From Rugosimonospora acidiphila (GTDB lineage Bacteria > Actinomycetota > Actinomycetes > Mycobacteriales > Micromonosporaceae), in the NCBI RefSeq assembly GCF_039543385.1, contig NZ_BAABJQ010000004.1, positions 310,001 through 374,000 on the forward strand: 64,000 nt of DNA. Direction: 5' to 3'. Shown here in pieces: positions 8,701-16,915 of this stretch. The notes under the pieces are model-generated. The model was not told where the DNA came from, did no database searches, and saw only the letters and a list, made by a program, of their open reading frames with translations. Each line of letters opens with the position of its first letter. The stretch's first letter is position 1. The translations under genes were made by a program, and so were the position numbers.

Positions 8701-9702
8701 TTACCCTCTCTTCCAGGTCAGAGCCGCCCGGCTGCGGGCCGAGCCCGGGGACGGTGCGGTGTCGGTGGACAGCCGGGGAACCCAGGCGAACTCGGCCGGC
8801 ACACGGGTCCGGTGCAGGCGTGCGGCGAACGCGATGCCGGAGGCGATGTCCTCGCCGGTGGCCGCGCCGTGGCAGACCACCACCAGCCCGCGCACCCCGA
8901 GCAGCGCGGCCGCCCGGGGCGCGGCGCTGCCCAATGCCGCCCCTCCGGCCAGCGCGTACGCGCCTTCTATGCCCTTGAGCAGCACATTTCCGGTGAACCC
9001 GTCGGTCACCACGACATCGGCGCGACCGCCGAGCGGCACGTCGTTGCCCTCCACGTTGCCGATGTACTCGGGCAGGGCAACGCGCAACGCGTCGTCGGCG
9101 ATGCGCCGAAGCCGGTCGCCCTTGCCCTGCTCGGCACCGATGGACAGCAGCCCCACCCGGGGCTGGGCCAGGTCGAGCACTGCCGCCGCGTACCGGCAGC
9201 CCAGGATCGCGTGCTGCACGAGCACGCCGGCGGAGGCCTCGGGTGAGGCGCCGACATCGAGCAACATCAACGGACCGGTACGGCTCGGCACGATGGCGGC
9301 GAGCGCCGGTTTGCGTACCCCCGGCACCCGACCCAACCCCAGCACCGCGGCCGTCACCGTGGCCCCGCTGGCACCCGCCGAGACCACGGCGTCGACGAAC
9401 CCGCCGGCTACCGCCGCCACCGAGGCGGCCACGGTGGTGTCCGGCCGCGCGGCGCGGGCGGGCGCGTCGGCCTCACCCACTGCCGCGGCGACCTGCGACA
9501 CCGTCAACCGCCGCCGGACCTCCGGCGTGGACGCGCCGATGACCTCGTCCGCCACCTCCGGTGGTCCGACAAGGTGAAGGCGTAGCTCGGGGTCGGCCTC
9601 ACAAGCCTGCAGAGCGCCGTCAACCACGACGGCGGGGGCGCGATCCCCGCCGAGGAGGTCGACGGCGATCCGCGCGGTGCCCGACCGCTCGGATCGCGTC
9701 AC
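8701..9702 (-). CDS. plsX: Phosphate acyltransferase PlsX
   Basis: Converts acyl-ACP to acyl-phosphate at the start of phospholipid synthesis. The N-terminus RIAVDLLGGDRAP is a variant of the family start (IALDAMGGDxAP). Other family segments are VVSAGASGATVTAAVL, VGLLSIGAEQGKGD and VVVTDGFTGNVLLKGIEG. Length 333 is usual. GTG 9702 is the only reasonable start; AGGGG touches the start codon and is too close, so initiation may depend on coupling from rpmF 15 bp upstream. The DAVVSAGASGAT segment replaces the more common SAGNTGA; I take the family call as safe but note that this gene is somewhat divergent. Confidence 0.9.
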   Translation of the reverse strand: MTRSERSGTARIAVDLLGGDRAPAVVVDGALQACEADPELRLHLVGPPEVADEVIGASTPEVRRRLTVSQVAAAVGEADAPARAARPDTTVAASVAAVAGGFVDAVVSAGASGATVTAAVLGLGRVPGVRKPALAAIVPSRTGPLMLLDVGASPEASAGVLVQHAILGCRYAAAVLDLAQPRVGLLSIGAEQGKGDRLRRIADDALRVALPEYIGNVEGNDVPLGGRADVVVTDGFTGNVLLKGIEGAYALAGGAALGSAAPRAAALLGVRGLVVVCHGAATGEDIASGIAFAARLHRTRVPAEFAWVPRLSTDTAPSPGSARSRAALTWKRG

Positions 9703-9717
9703 CCCTGATCGCCAGGG

Positions 9718-9891
9718 TTAGACCTCAAGGACCTGGCGACCGTTGTACGTGCCGCAGACGCTGCACGCCGCGTGCGGCAGCTTCGGCGACCGGCACTGCG
9801 GGCATGCGACGGTGGCGACCGCGGTGGTCTTCCACTGCGCCCGGCGGGACCGGGTGTTGCTGCGCGACATCCTGCGCTTCGGAACGGCCAC
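9718..9891 (-). CDS. rpmF: 50S ribosomal protein L32 (zinc-binding form)
   Basis: A 57-residue protein starting MAVPKRRMSRSNTRSRRAQW, the standard L32 start, with four cysteines in CPQC and CSVC pairs forming the zinc ribbon. GTG 9891 is two bases after the yceD stop and uses the GAGGAG inside the end of yceD. The yceD-rpmF pair is conserved across bacteria, and both products act in 50S assembly. It is short and lies inside frames of no meaning on the other strand, so it is easily missed. Confidence 0.97.
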   Translation of the reverse strand: MAVPKRRMSRSNTRSRRAQWKTTAVATVACPQCRSPKLPHAACSVCGTYNGRQVLEV

Positions 9892-9893
9892 GG

Positions 9894-10514
9894 CTAGTTC
9901 TCCTCGTGATCCGGGCCGCGAGCGGCCCGAGCTTGCTCGGTCGGTGCTTGGTCAATCGGGTCGTTCAGGTTGCTGAGCGCCGCCCACCGGGGGTCGACCT
10001 GCCGGTGGCTGTGATCCGCCGGCAACTCATCCCAGTGCACCCCGCACTCGGGGCACAGCCCCGGGCAGTCCTCGCGGCACAGCGGGTTCGCGGGCAATGC
10101 GAGCACCACTCCGTCGCGCAGGGCCGGCTCCAGGTCGAACAGGTCGCCCTGCAATCGGCCGACCTCGTCCTCCTCGGTCGTCTCATCCGTGGTGCTGTGC
10201 TCGTAGGCATACAGCTCCTGGATGGGAACGGTCAAGGTGTCGCCGATCGGACGCAGGCAGCGACCGCACTCACCCTTCACCGGTGCGGTGATGGTCCCGG
10301 AGACAAGCACGCCCTCCGAGACCGACTCTAGCCTCAGGTCGAGGTCGAGGTCGGCGCCCTGCGGCACCCCGATCAGCTCCAGGCCGAGATCCTCCGGTGC
10401 CGGGACCGAACGCCGGACGGCACGCAGAGCCCCCGGACGGCGAGGCAGGTCTCTCGTGTCGAGGACCAGCGGTGCCCGGGGGTCGAGGTGATGGTTCGGC
10501 GAATAATCATGCAT
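9894..10514 (-). CDS. DUF177/YceD-family 23S rRNA accumulation protein
   Basis: Homologues of this family are needed for normal 23S rRNA accumulation and sit next to rpmF. The 206-residue product has the usual layout: an N-terminal LVLDTRDL/RRPGALRAV part, a beta-rich centre (VSGTITAPVKGECGRCL) and the family C-terminal motif NPLCREDCPGLCPECG, whose cysteines with GECGRC may bind zinc. Start ATG 10514. It leads into rpmF with a two-base gap. The tail after SNLNDP is a charged extension. Confidence 0.93.
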   Translation of the reverse strand: MHDYSPNHHLDPRAPLVLDTRDLPRRPGALRAVRRSVPAPEDLGLELIGVPQGADLDLDLRLESVSEGVLVSGTITAPVKGECGRCLRPIGDTLTVPIQELYAYEHSTTDETTEEDEVGRLQGDLFDLEPALRDGVVLALPANPLCREDCPGLCPECGVHWDELPADHSHRQVDPRWAALSNLNDPIDQAPTEQARAARGPDHEEN

Positions 10515-10631
10515 CGTTTGTCTCCGGCCGGGAGAGGCCGTCGAAGAAGGTTACCCGAGCGGCCGGCGGACCGTCGAATCGCCCCTGCCGAGCCCGGAGC
10601 GCCCCTGCCTGCCCCGGAGAACCCGCCCGCC

Positions 10632-11126
10632 TCACAGCGGTATTGGCCCGGTCTCCTGATCCGGGATGAACGAGCCGATCTCGCGCAGAGCGTGCATTTT
10701 GTCCCGCCCCCGCTCGATCGAGGCCAGCGAACGGGTCAGCAGCTGCTCGAAGTTGGCCAGCGCGGTGTCCACGTAGTCGTCGACCTCCTCGCGCAGCCGC
10801 TGCGCCTCGGCCCGGGCCTCGCTGATCAGCCGGGCCGCCTCGTGCTCGGCCGAGACCGAGACCTCGTTCACCGATACCAGCCGGGAGTGCTCGGCCTCGC
10901 CCTCCCCGATGATCCGCTCCGCCTCGTTGCGGCCCGCCTCAAGGATCTTGTCGCGCTCCTCCAGCAAGGCGGTGGCGCGGCGCAGCTCGGCGGGCAGCTC
11001 CTCGCGCAGCTGGTCCAAGATGTTGATCATTTCGGTCCGGTCGAGCATGCAGTTGCGCGACATCGGCACCGAACGAGCCGTCTCCACGAGCGCCATGATC
11101 TCGTCGATGCGGTCCAGCGGCTCCAC
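10632..11126 (-). CDS. Coiled-coil protein of the actinobacterial DivIVA/AtpF-like family (Rv2927c-like)
   Basis: Soluble, almost wholly helical 164-residue protein starting MEPLDRIDEIMALVETARSV, followed by LREELPAELRRATALLEERD and a long acidic coiled coil. Members of this family are annotated as DivIVA-like or as ATP synthase b-like proteins. The gene for Rv2927c also lies between coaD and rpmF/rnc in mycobacteria, which supports the match. A role in polar growth or division is plausible but not shown by this sequence. GTG 11126 follows GGAG at good spacing. Confidence 0.8.
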   Translation of the reverse strand: MEPLDRIDEIMALVETARSVPMSRNCMLDRTEMINILDQLREELPAELRRATALLEERDKILEAGRNEAERIIGEGEAEHSRLVSVNEVSVSAEHEAARLISEARAEAQRLREEVDDYVDTALANFEQLLTRSLASIERGRDKMHALREIGSFIPDQETGPIPL

Positions 11127-11316
11127 GGCGGTCTCCTGTCAGCTATGCGGGCACCGCACCGGCCGTACGGTGGCGGACCGGCGCTGGTGCCGGACCGGCA
11201 ACGCGGCATCGATTGCGGTCAGACCCCATCATGACGGTCGCGGCAATTGCGCGCCGGCCAATCCGGGCCTGCTCTATGATGCGTGTCCGCCGTGCCGGAC
11301 GGGTACCGGGTGGGGA

Positions 11317-11808
11317 TCAGCCGCCCGGGGCACCGTGTGCGAGCCGCTCCGCCAGCCGCCGCGCGACGACCTCGGGTACGTGCGGGGAGACGTCACCGCC
11401 CCACTTCGCCACGTCCTTGATCAGGCTCGACGACAGGAACGAGTACAGCGGGTTGGTCGGCATGAACAGCGTCTCCACCCCGGCCAGCCCGACGTTCATC
11501 TGGGCCATCTGCAGCTCGTAGTCGAAGTCGCTGACCGCGCGAAGGCCCTTGACCACGACCGCGGCGCCCTGCGCCCGGCAGAAGTCCACCAGGAGCCCGT
11601 GGAAGGACTCCACCCGGACATTCGGGTACGGGCGGGTCACCTCACGCAGCATGTCCAGCCGTTCCTCCAAGGTGAACAGGCCACTCTTGGAGGTATTGAT
11701 CAGCACGGCCACGATCACCTCGTCGTACAGACGCGACGATCGGTCGATGATGTCCAGGTGCCCATTGGTGACCGGGTCGAACGAGCCGGGGCTCACCGCA
11801 CGCTTCAC
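11317..11808 (-). CDS. coaD: Phosphopantetheine adenylyltransferase
   Basis: Penultimate step of coenzyme A synthesis: ATP plus 4'-phosphopantetheine gives dephospho-CoA. The start MKRAVSPGSFDPVTNGHLDI contains the nucleotidyltransferase TxGH-type motif (TNGH). Later come KGLRAVSDFDYELQMAQMN and the substrate-loop PLYSFLSSSLIKDVA. GTG 11808 is chosen because it overlaps the rsmD stop in GTGA and gives 163 residues, the normal length; TTG at 11826 would add six unlikely residues. Confidence 0.96.
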   Translation of the reverse strand: MKRAVSPGSFDPVTNGHLDIIDRSSRLYDEVIVAVLINTSKSGLFTLEERLDMLREVTRPYPNVRVESFHGLLVDFCRAQGAAVVVKGLRAVSDFDYELQMAQMNVGLAGVETLFMPTNPLYSFLSSSLIKDVAKWGGDVSPHVPEVVARRLAERLAHGAPGG

Positions 11809-12359
11809 GATCCGCGACCGTACCAAAGAGTCGTGTCACCATAGCGCCGAGATCGGTCTCCAGTGATGCACGGCACCCAGGCCGGCTCGGGCGAGCGGCG
11901 CGATCGTTCGATCACCACCGTCGCCTCCGGCGTCAGCCAGGAGTGCTCCACCAGCGAGGTGAGCAGCTCGGCGATCTCCTCCTCGGCCACCGCGTACGGC
12001 GGGTCGGCGAACACCACGTCGTACGGCGCCCCGGGCGGCCCGCCCGCGAGCGTCGGGGCCACCCGGGCGACCGCCATGGTGACCTGACGGACCGCGCCCA
12101 GCAGCGCCACGTTCTCCCGGGCCACCCGGGCGGCCTTCGGATCGCTCTCCACGAGCAGCACGTGCGCCGCCCCCCGGGAGGCCGCTTCCAGCCCGATCGC
12201 GCCGGAGCCGGCGTAGAGGTCGAGGAAGCGGACCCCGTCCAGCGGTCCCAGCGACCCGAACAGTGCCTCGCGCACCCGGTCGGAGGTGGGGCGGGTGTCC
12301 CGGCCCGGCGGCGCGGCGATGCGCCGGCCGCCGTAGCGCCCCGCGACGATGCGGGTCAC
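11805..12359 (-). CDS. rsmD: 16S rRNA (guanine(966)-N2)-methyltransferase RsmD
   Basis: SAM-dependent methyltransferase for 16S rRNA. It starts TRIVAGRYGGRRIAAPPG, followed by TRPTSDRVREALFGSL, the SAM loop FLDLYAGSGAIGLEAASRG and the catalytic DPPY (VVFADPPYAV). Length 184 is usual. GTG 12359 shares bases with the recG stop and its own TGA overlaps the coaD GTG, so recG, rsmD and coaD are translationally chained. Confidence 0.96.
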   Translation of the reverse strand: MTRIVAGRYGGRRIAAPPGRDTRPTSDRVREALFGSLGPLDGVRFLDLYAGSGAIGLEAASRGAAHVLLVESDPKAARVARENVALLGAVRQVTMAVARVAPTLAGGPPGAPYDVVFADPPYAVAEEEIAELLTSLVEHSWLTPEATVVIERSRRSPEPAWVPCITGDRSRRYGDTTLWYGRGS

Positions 12360-14656
12360 CCCTTCTCCAGGAATTCCGCGCGTTCCTCGTCCACCAGGGA
12401 CGCGATCCAGTCGCGCAGCGCGGGCTGCTGGTCCAGCTCGGGGTCCGCTTCCAGCAGCGCGAGCGCCTCGCCGCGCGCCTCGCCGATCAGGTCGCGGTCC
12501 CGCAGCAGGGACAGCAGCCGCAGATGCGAGCGGCGGCCGGACTGCGCGGCACCCAGCACGTCGCCCTCCCGCCGCTGCTCCAGGTCGAGCTCGGCGAGGG
12601 AGAACCCGTCGAGCGTGGACGCCACCGCGGTCAGCCGTTCGCGGGCCGGGCTGTCCTCGGACGCCTCGGTCACCAGCAGGCACAGGCCGGGCGCCGCGCC
12701 CCGGCCGACCCGGCCGCGCAGCTGGTGCAGTTGGGATACGCCGAACCGATCGGCGTCCAGCACGATCATCACCGTCGCGTTGGGCACGTCGACGCCTACC
12801 TCCACGACCGTCGTAGCGACCAGGACATCCAGCTCCCCGGCCGCGAAGGAGCGCATCACGGCGTCCTTCTCGTCGGCGGGCAGCCGGCCGTGCAGCACCC
12901 CGATGCGCAGCCCGTGCAGCGGCCCGTCGGCCAGCAGCGGTGCCACCTCCAGGACCGCCAGCGGCGCGCGCCGCGCTTCGCCATCCTCGTCGCCGCTGGC
13001 ACCCGGGTCGCCGCCCTCGCCAGGGTCGCCGCCTGGGTCCGACCAGTCCGGCTCGGCGCGTCCGGCGCCGCGCGACGCCCCGGAGCGGTCGTCGCTCCCC
13101 TCGTCCTCGCCGATGCGCGGGCACACCACGTACGCCTGGTGACCGGCCTCGACCTCCTCGCGCAGCCGCTGCCAGGCACGGTCCAGAAACGCCGGCTTGT
13201 CGGCGGCGGGAACCAGGTGGGAGGCGATCGGCGAGCGCCCCCGCGGCAGCTGGGTCAGGGTGGAGACCTCCAGGTCGCCGTAGACCGTCATGGCGACCGT
13301 GCGCGGGATCGGTGTGGCGGTCATGACCAGCACGTGCGGGGGCTGGTCGGCCTTGGCGCGCAGGGCGTCGCGCTGCTCGACGCCGAACCGGTGCTGCTCG
13401 TCGACCACGACCAGCCCGAGGTCGGCGAAGTCCACCCCCTCGTAGAGCAGGGCGTGGGTGCCGATGACGATGCCCGCCTCGCCGGAAGCGATCTCGGCGA
13501 GCGCCCGCCGCCGGGCAGCCGCTCCCAACGAGCCGGTGACCAGCGAGATCCGGGTGGCTTCGTCACCCCGAGCGGGCACTTGGGCCGGATCGTCGGAGCG
13601 GTCTTCGTCAAAGTCCAGCTCCCCGGCGCGGCCCATCGGGCCGAGCAGGCCGGCGATGCCCCGGTAGTGCTGGGCCGCCAGTACCTCGGTCGGGGCCAAC
13701 ATCGCGGCCTGCCCACCGGCGTCCACCACCTGCAGCATCGCCCGCAGCGCGCAGACCGTCTTGCCGGAGCCGACCTCGCCCTGCAGCAGCCGGTGCATCG
13801 GGTGCGGCCGTTCGAGGTCGGCCGCGATGTCGGCGCCCACCGCCCGCTGGCCCTCGGTCAGCTCGTACGGCAGCTGCCGGTCGAACTCGGCGAGCAGGCC
13901 GTCCTCGCTCCGCGGCCGCGGCCGGGCCGGCCAGTCCAGGGCACGCAGCTTGCGCTGGACGAGCGTCACCTGCACGGCGAACGCCTCGTCCCACTTGAGC
14001 CGCTTGCGCGCCGCTTCCAGGGCGCCCCGGCTTTCCGGACGGTGGATCTGGCGCAGCGCGGTGCCCAAATCCATCAGTCCGCGCTCGGCGCGCAGGGTGG
14101 CGGGCAGCGGATCGGGGGGCGGCTCGAAGGTGTCCAGCGCGACCCGCACGCAGCGGGCGATCACCCAGGTCGGTACCGCCGCCGCGGCCGGGTACACCGG
14201 GATCAGCGCGCCGGCGAACTCCTCGATCTCCTCGCCGCCGTCCTGATCGTCGAGCAGCAGGTAGTCGGGGCTGTTGAGCTGTCGCCTGCCACGGAACTCG
14301 GTCACCTTGCCGGCGAACATGCCCCACCGGCCGGGCTTGAGGTCGCGCTCCCGCCACGCCTGGTTGAAGAAGGTCAAGGTCAGCAGCCCGCCGCTGTCGT
14401 CGCCGACGGTGGCCTCCAGCAGCTGGCCGCGCCGGGCCCGCATCGGGCGGATGCTGGCACGCTTCACCTGGGCCAGCACGGTGACCTGCTCGCCGGGGCG
14501 CAGCGAGCCGATGTCGGTGTGCTCGCCGCGCTCGTCGTACCGGCGAGGGAAGTGGTAGAGCAGGTCGCCGACGGTCGAGAGCTCCAGGTGGGAGGCCAGT
14601 GCCTTGGCGGTCTTGTCCCCGACGATCTTGCGCAGGGGCGCGTCGAATCCGGTCAC
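12356..14656 (-). CDS. recG: ATP-dependent DNA helicase RecG
   Basis: Branch-migrating helicase for stalled forks and Holliday junctions. The N-terminal wedge/OB domain is residues 1-250 (VGDLLYHFPRRYDER; OB part GEQVTVLAQVKRASI). Helicase motif I is LLQGEVGSGKTVCAL, motif II VVVDEQHRFGV (a DEQH box), and motif III VMTATPIPRT. The C-terminal part has VGVDVPNATVMIVLDADRFG and LHQLRGRVGRG. An Asp/Gly/Ser-rich insertion of about 45 residues (roughly 13,000-13,110 bp) sits after VVCPRIGED in the second RecA-like domain and is not part of the usual fold. GTG 14656 overlaps the upstream stop. Confidence 0.96.
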   Translation of the reverse strand: MTGFDAPLRKIVGDKTAKALASHLELSTVGDLLYHFPRRYDERGEHTDIGSLRPGEQVTVLAQVKRASIRPMRARRGQLLEATVGDDSGGLLTLTFFNQAWRERDLKPGRWGMFAGKVTEFRGRRQLNSPDYLLLDDQDGGEEIEEFAGALIPVYPAAAAVPTWVIARCVRVALDTFEPPPDPLPATLRAERGLMDLGTALRQIHRPESRGALEAARKRLKWDEAFAVQVTLVQRKLRALDWPARPRPRSEDGLLAEFDRQLPYELTEGQRAVGADIAADLERPHPMHRLLQGEVGSGKTVCALRAMLQVVDAGGQAAMLAPTEVLAAQHYRGIAGLLGPMGRAGELDFDEDRSDDPAQVPARGDEATRISLVTGSLGAAARRRALAEIASGEAGIVIGTHALLYEGVDFADLGLVVVDEQHRFGVEQRDALRAKADQPPHVLVMTATPIPRTVAMTVYGDLEVSTLTQLPRGRSPIASHLVPAADKPAFLDRAWQRLREEVEAGHQAYVVCPRIGEDEGSDDRSGASRGAGRAEPDWSDPGGDPGEGGDPGASGDEDGEARRAPLAVLEVAPLLADGPLHGLRIGVLHGRLPADEKDAVMRSFAAGELDVLVATTVVEVGVDVPNATVMIVLDADRFGVSQLHQLRGRVGRGAAPGLCLLVTEASEDSPARERLTAVASTLDGFSLAELDLEQRREGDVLGAAQSGRRSHLRLLSLLRDRDLIGEARGEALALLEADPELDQQPALRDWIASLVDEERAEFLEKG

Positions 14657-16479
14657 TCCACTCCCACCATCAGCGGGTACAGCGGCTGGCCGCCATCGAA
14701 GACCTGCGCCTCGACGAAGGGCCAGCGCCGGCCCAGGTGCTCCCGCAGCGCCGCGCCCAACCCGGGCGGCGCGTCGGCGCCGGTCAGCAGCGTGACCAGC
14801 TCGCCGCCGCCGGCGAGCAGGCGGTCCAGCAGGTCGCGACACGTCCGACGCAGGTCGTGCCCGATCAGATTGACCTCGCCCTCCACCAGGCCCAGTATGT
14901 CCCCCGGCCGGCACACTCCGGCCACAGTCACCGCTTCCTTGCCTGCGGTGCACACCTCCGCGTACCGGCAGGTGCCGGCCGCCTCGGCCATCGCGATCAG
15001 GTCGTCCTCGAACCGCCGCCCCTCGTCCCGCACGGCGAGCGCCGCCAGCGTCTGGACCGGCGATCGGGTCGGCACCACGCCGACCCTGGCCCCCTGTGCC
15101 CGGGCCTGCTCGGCGGCCAGCGCGGCGACGGCCTGGGTGGCCCGGCTGCCCGGCAGCACGACGACCTGCCGCGCGCCGGCGGCCCGGATGGCGGCCAGGA
15201 TCTCGCCGGTGGACGGCGTGGGCCCGGCGACGATCAGCGCCCCCTCGCCCCGGAACAGCTCGATCAGGCCGTCGCCGGTCGCCACCACCACCGCGCACCG
15301 GTCCTGCGGCTCGGGCGGCGCGATCCGGTCCGCGAACCGGGTGACCGAGATCCGGTGCGGCCGGCCGGCCCGGACCCCGGCCTCGATCGCGGCCCCGACG
15401 TCGTCGACGTGCACGTGGACGTTCCAGGTGCCCTCGCCGTCACCGACCACCACCAGCGAATCGCCCAGCGGGGCCAGCTGCTTCCTCAGCGCCTCGACCG
15501 CCGGCTCCGGCGCGTCGACCAGGTACTGCACCTCGTATCCGAACTCGACCGGACCGGCCTCGCAGGCCGAGACCGCGGGCGGCCGGCGGGAGCGCGAGCG
15601 CGGACCGGGCCCGGCCGAGCCGGACGATCCGGCGGCGCCCGGGCCATCCCACGGGTCGCCCGGGCCATCCCCGGCGGCGGGCGGGCTTACCGGGGCCGGC
15701 GACGGGTCGTCGGCGGCGGGCGGTGAGGCCTCGGCGGCGGGCGGTGGGTCGGGTGCGGCGTCCGGCGGGTCCGACCGGCCGGCGATCGGCTGGGCGACCA
15801 CGTCGACCAGCGCGTTCAGCAGAATCACCAGGCCCCGCCCGCCGGCGTCCACCACGCCCGCCCGGGCGAGCGTCGGCAGCTGCTTCGGGGTGCGGTCCAG
15901 CGCCTCGGCCGCGCCCCGGGCCGCCGCGCGGGCGACCCCCTCCAGCTCGTCCGACCCGGCCTCGGCGGCGGCCCTGGCCGCGCCGCCGGCCACCGACAGC
16001 AGGGTGCCCTCCACCGGCGTGGCGACCGCCGCCCGGGCCGCGGTGGCCGCCCGGTCGAGGGCGGTGGCCAGGGCCCGGCCCCGGGCAGCGGGCGTGGTGG
16101 CCAGCGCGTCGGCGATCGCCCGGAGCATCTGCGACATGATCACGCCCGAGTTGCCCCGCGCCCCGAGCACGGCGCCGCGCGCCATGCGCCGCAGGGTCCA
16201 CCCCAGCCTGGTGATCTCCCCGACCTCTTCCGGGCCGCCGTCGTCCGGCTCCTGGTCGAGCGCCTGGTGCGCGGAGGTGACCGTGAGCACCAGGTTGGTG
16301 CCCGTGTCGCCGTCCGGGATCGGGAACACGTTGAGCTTGTCGATCTCGTCCTGGTGCCGGCGCAGCGCGGCCAGGCCCTCGGTGCACCATCGGCGCACGG
16401 CGGCGGCGTCCAGGCTGTCCAGCACGTCCCAAAGGTTAATTGGGGCCGGCGACATTCCTCCGGGGAGGATCGGCGACAT
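14653..16479 (-). CDS. DAK2/DegV-type protein, FakA/YloV-like fatty-acid kinase subunit
   Basis: The N-terminal DhaL-like kinase domain has the Mg/ATP loops NVFPIPDGDTGTNL and LGARGNSGVIMSQML. The C-terminal half is DegV-like and carries FGYEVQYLV, NVHVHVDD and VVLPGSRATQ. This is the FakA/YloV plan, in which the protein phosphorylates fatty acids bound by a FakB partner. A Pro/Ala/Asp-rich linker of about 70 residues joins the halves. No FakB gene is in the window. The start is uncertain: ATG 16479 and ATG 16455 are both immediately preceded by AGGA-type sites that are too close, and the two stretches are near copies of each other. It is divergent from rpmB and heads the recG-rsmD-coaD chain. 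Confidence 0.85.
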   Translation of the reverse strand: MSPILPGGMSPAPINLWDVLDSLDAAAVRRWCTEGLAALRRHQDEIDKLNVFPIPDGDTGTNLVLTVTSAHQALDQEPDDGGPEEVGEITRLGWTLRRMARGAVLGARGNSGVIMSQMLRAIADALATTPAARGRALATALDRAATAARAAVATPVEGTLLSVAGGAARAAAEAGSDELEGVARAAARGAAEALDRTPKQLPTLARAGVVDAGGRGLVILLNALVDVVAQPIAGRSDPPDAAPDPPPAAEASPPAADDPSPAPVSPPAAGDGPGDPWDGPGAAGSSGSAGPGPRSRSRRPPAVSACEAGPVEFGYEVQYLVDAPEPAVEALRKQLAPLGDSLVVVGDGEGTWNVHVHVDDVGAAIEAGVRAGRPHRISVTRFADRIAPPEPQDRCAVVVATGDGLIELFRGEGALIVAGPTPSTGEILAAIRAAGARQVVVLPGSRATQAVAALAAEQARAQGARVGVVPTRSPVQTLAALAVRDEGRRFEDDLIAMAEAAGTCRYAEVCTAGKEAVTVAGVCRPGDILGLVEGEVNLIGHDLRRTCRDLLDRLLAGGGELVTLLTGADAPPGLGAALREHLGRRWPFVEAQVFDGGQPLYPLMVGVE

Positions 16480-16642
16480 TCCTTCGGGAGGACTGCGGTG
16501 CGGCGCCGTCCAGGTCGGCGGCGCGAGCCTGGAGCGGGCGGACGGCGCCGGCCGATTGGCTCGACGCGCCGGCCATCAGTTACCCTGGTCAGGTTGCCCA
16601 GCGGTTGCCTGGCAACAGAAGACAACAACCCAGGAGATTCCC
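16480..16642 (+). promoter_or_regulatory. Divergent FakA-like/rpmB promoter region and rpmB leader
   Basis: The plus strand has a TACCCT box at 16581-16586 with TTGGCT at 16556-16561 (19-bp spacing), a weak promoter guess. The transcribed part would contain GTTGCC at 16593-16598 and again at 16604-16609, and the second copy forms GTTGCC-T-GGCAAC with 16611-16616. Two 5' arms thus compete for one 3' arm about 15 bases before the ribosome site AGGAG (16632-16636). Confidence 0.4.
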
Positions 16643-16834
16643 GTGGCTAGCGTGTGCGACGTGTGTGGCAAGAAGCCGGGCTTTGGCCACAACGTTTCCC
16701 ACTCCCAACGGCGGACCAACCGGCGCTGGAACCCCAACATCCAGACCGTGCGTACCCCGGCCGGTGGCGGCAACACCAAGCGCCTGCAGGTGTGCACCTC
16801 GTGCCTGAAGGCCGGCAAGGTCGTTCGCGGCTGA
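16643..16834 (+). CDS. rpmB: 50S ribosomal protein L28 (zinc-binding form)
   Basis: A 63-residue protein starting MASVCDVCGKKPGFGHNVSH, with a second pair CTSC near the C-terminus; the two CxxC pairs mark the zinc-binding form. GTG 16643 lies six bases after AGGAG. The same frame stays open for about 4.4 kb upstream, but that stretch is the antisense of recG and the FakA-like gene and is not coding. A strong hairpin follows the stop. Confidence 0.97.
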   Translation: MASVCDVCGKKPGFGHNVSHSQRRTNRRWNPNIQTVRTPAGGGNTKRLQVCTSCLKAGKVVRG

Positions 16835-16851
16835 CGCCTCCCTGAGGCTTG

Positions 16852-16881
16852 ATCGCCGCCGGTCCGTGGACCGGCGGCGAT
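16852..16881 (+). terminator. Hairpin terminator after rpmB
   Basis: Perfect 14-bp stem, ATCGCCGCCGGTCC with GGACCGGCGGCGAT, and a two-base GT centre, 17 bp after the rpmB stop. It is followed by TCGTGTCGG with no real T-run, as is common for hairpins in very GC-rich actinobacteria. It may also serve the convergent GNAT gene. Confidence 0.75.
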
Positions 16882-16915
16882 TCGTGTCGGGCGGCTTCCG
16901 AACGAGGAGCCGAGC

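Noticed and set aside
12263..16834. A 1523-codon open frame on the plus strand
   Set aside because: Antisense to recG and the FakA-like gene, whose domains and motifs are clear. Only its last 63 codons (rpmB) are real; the rest is a GC-bias artefact.
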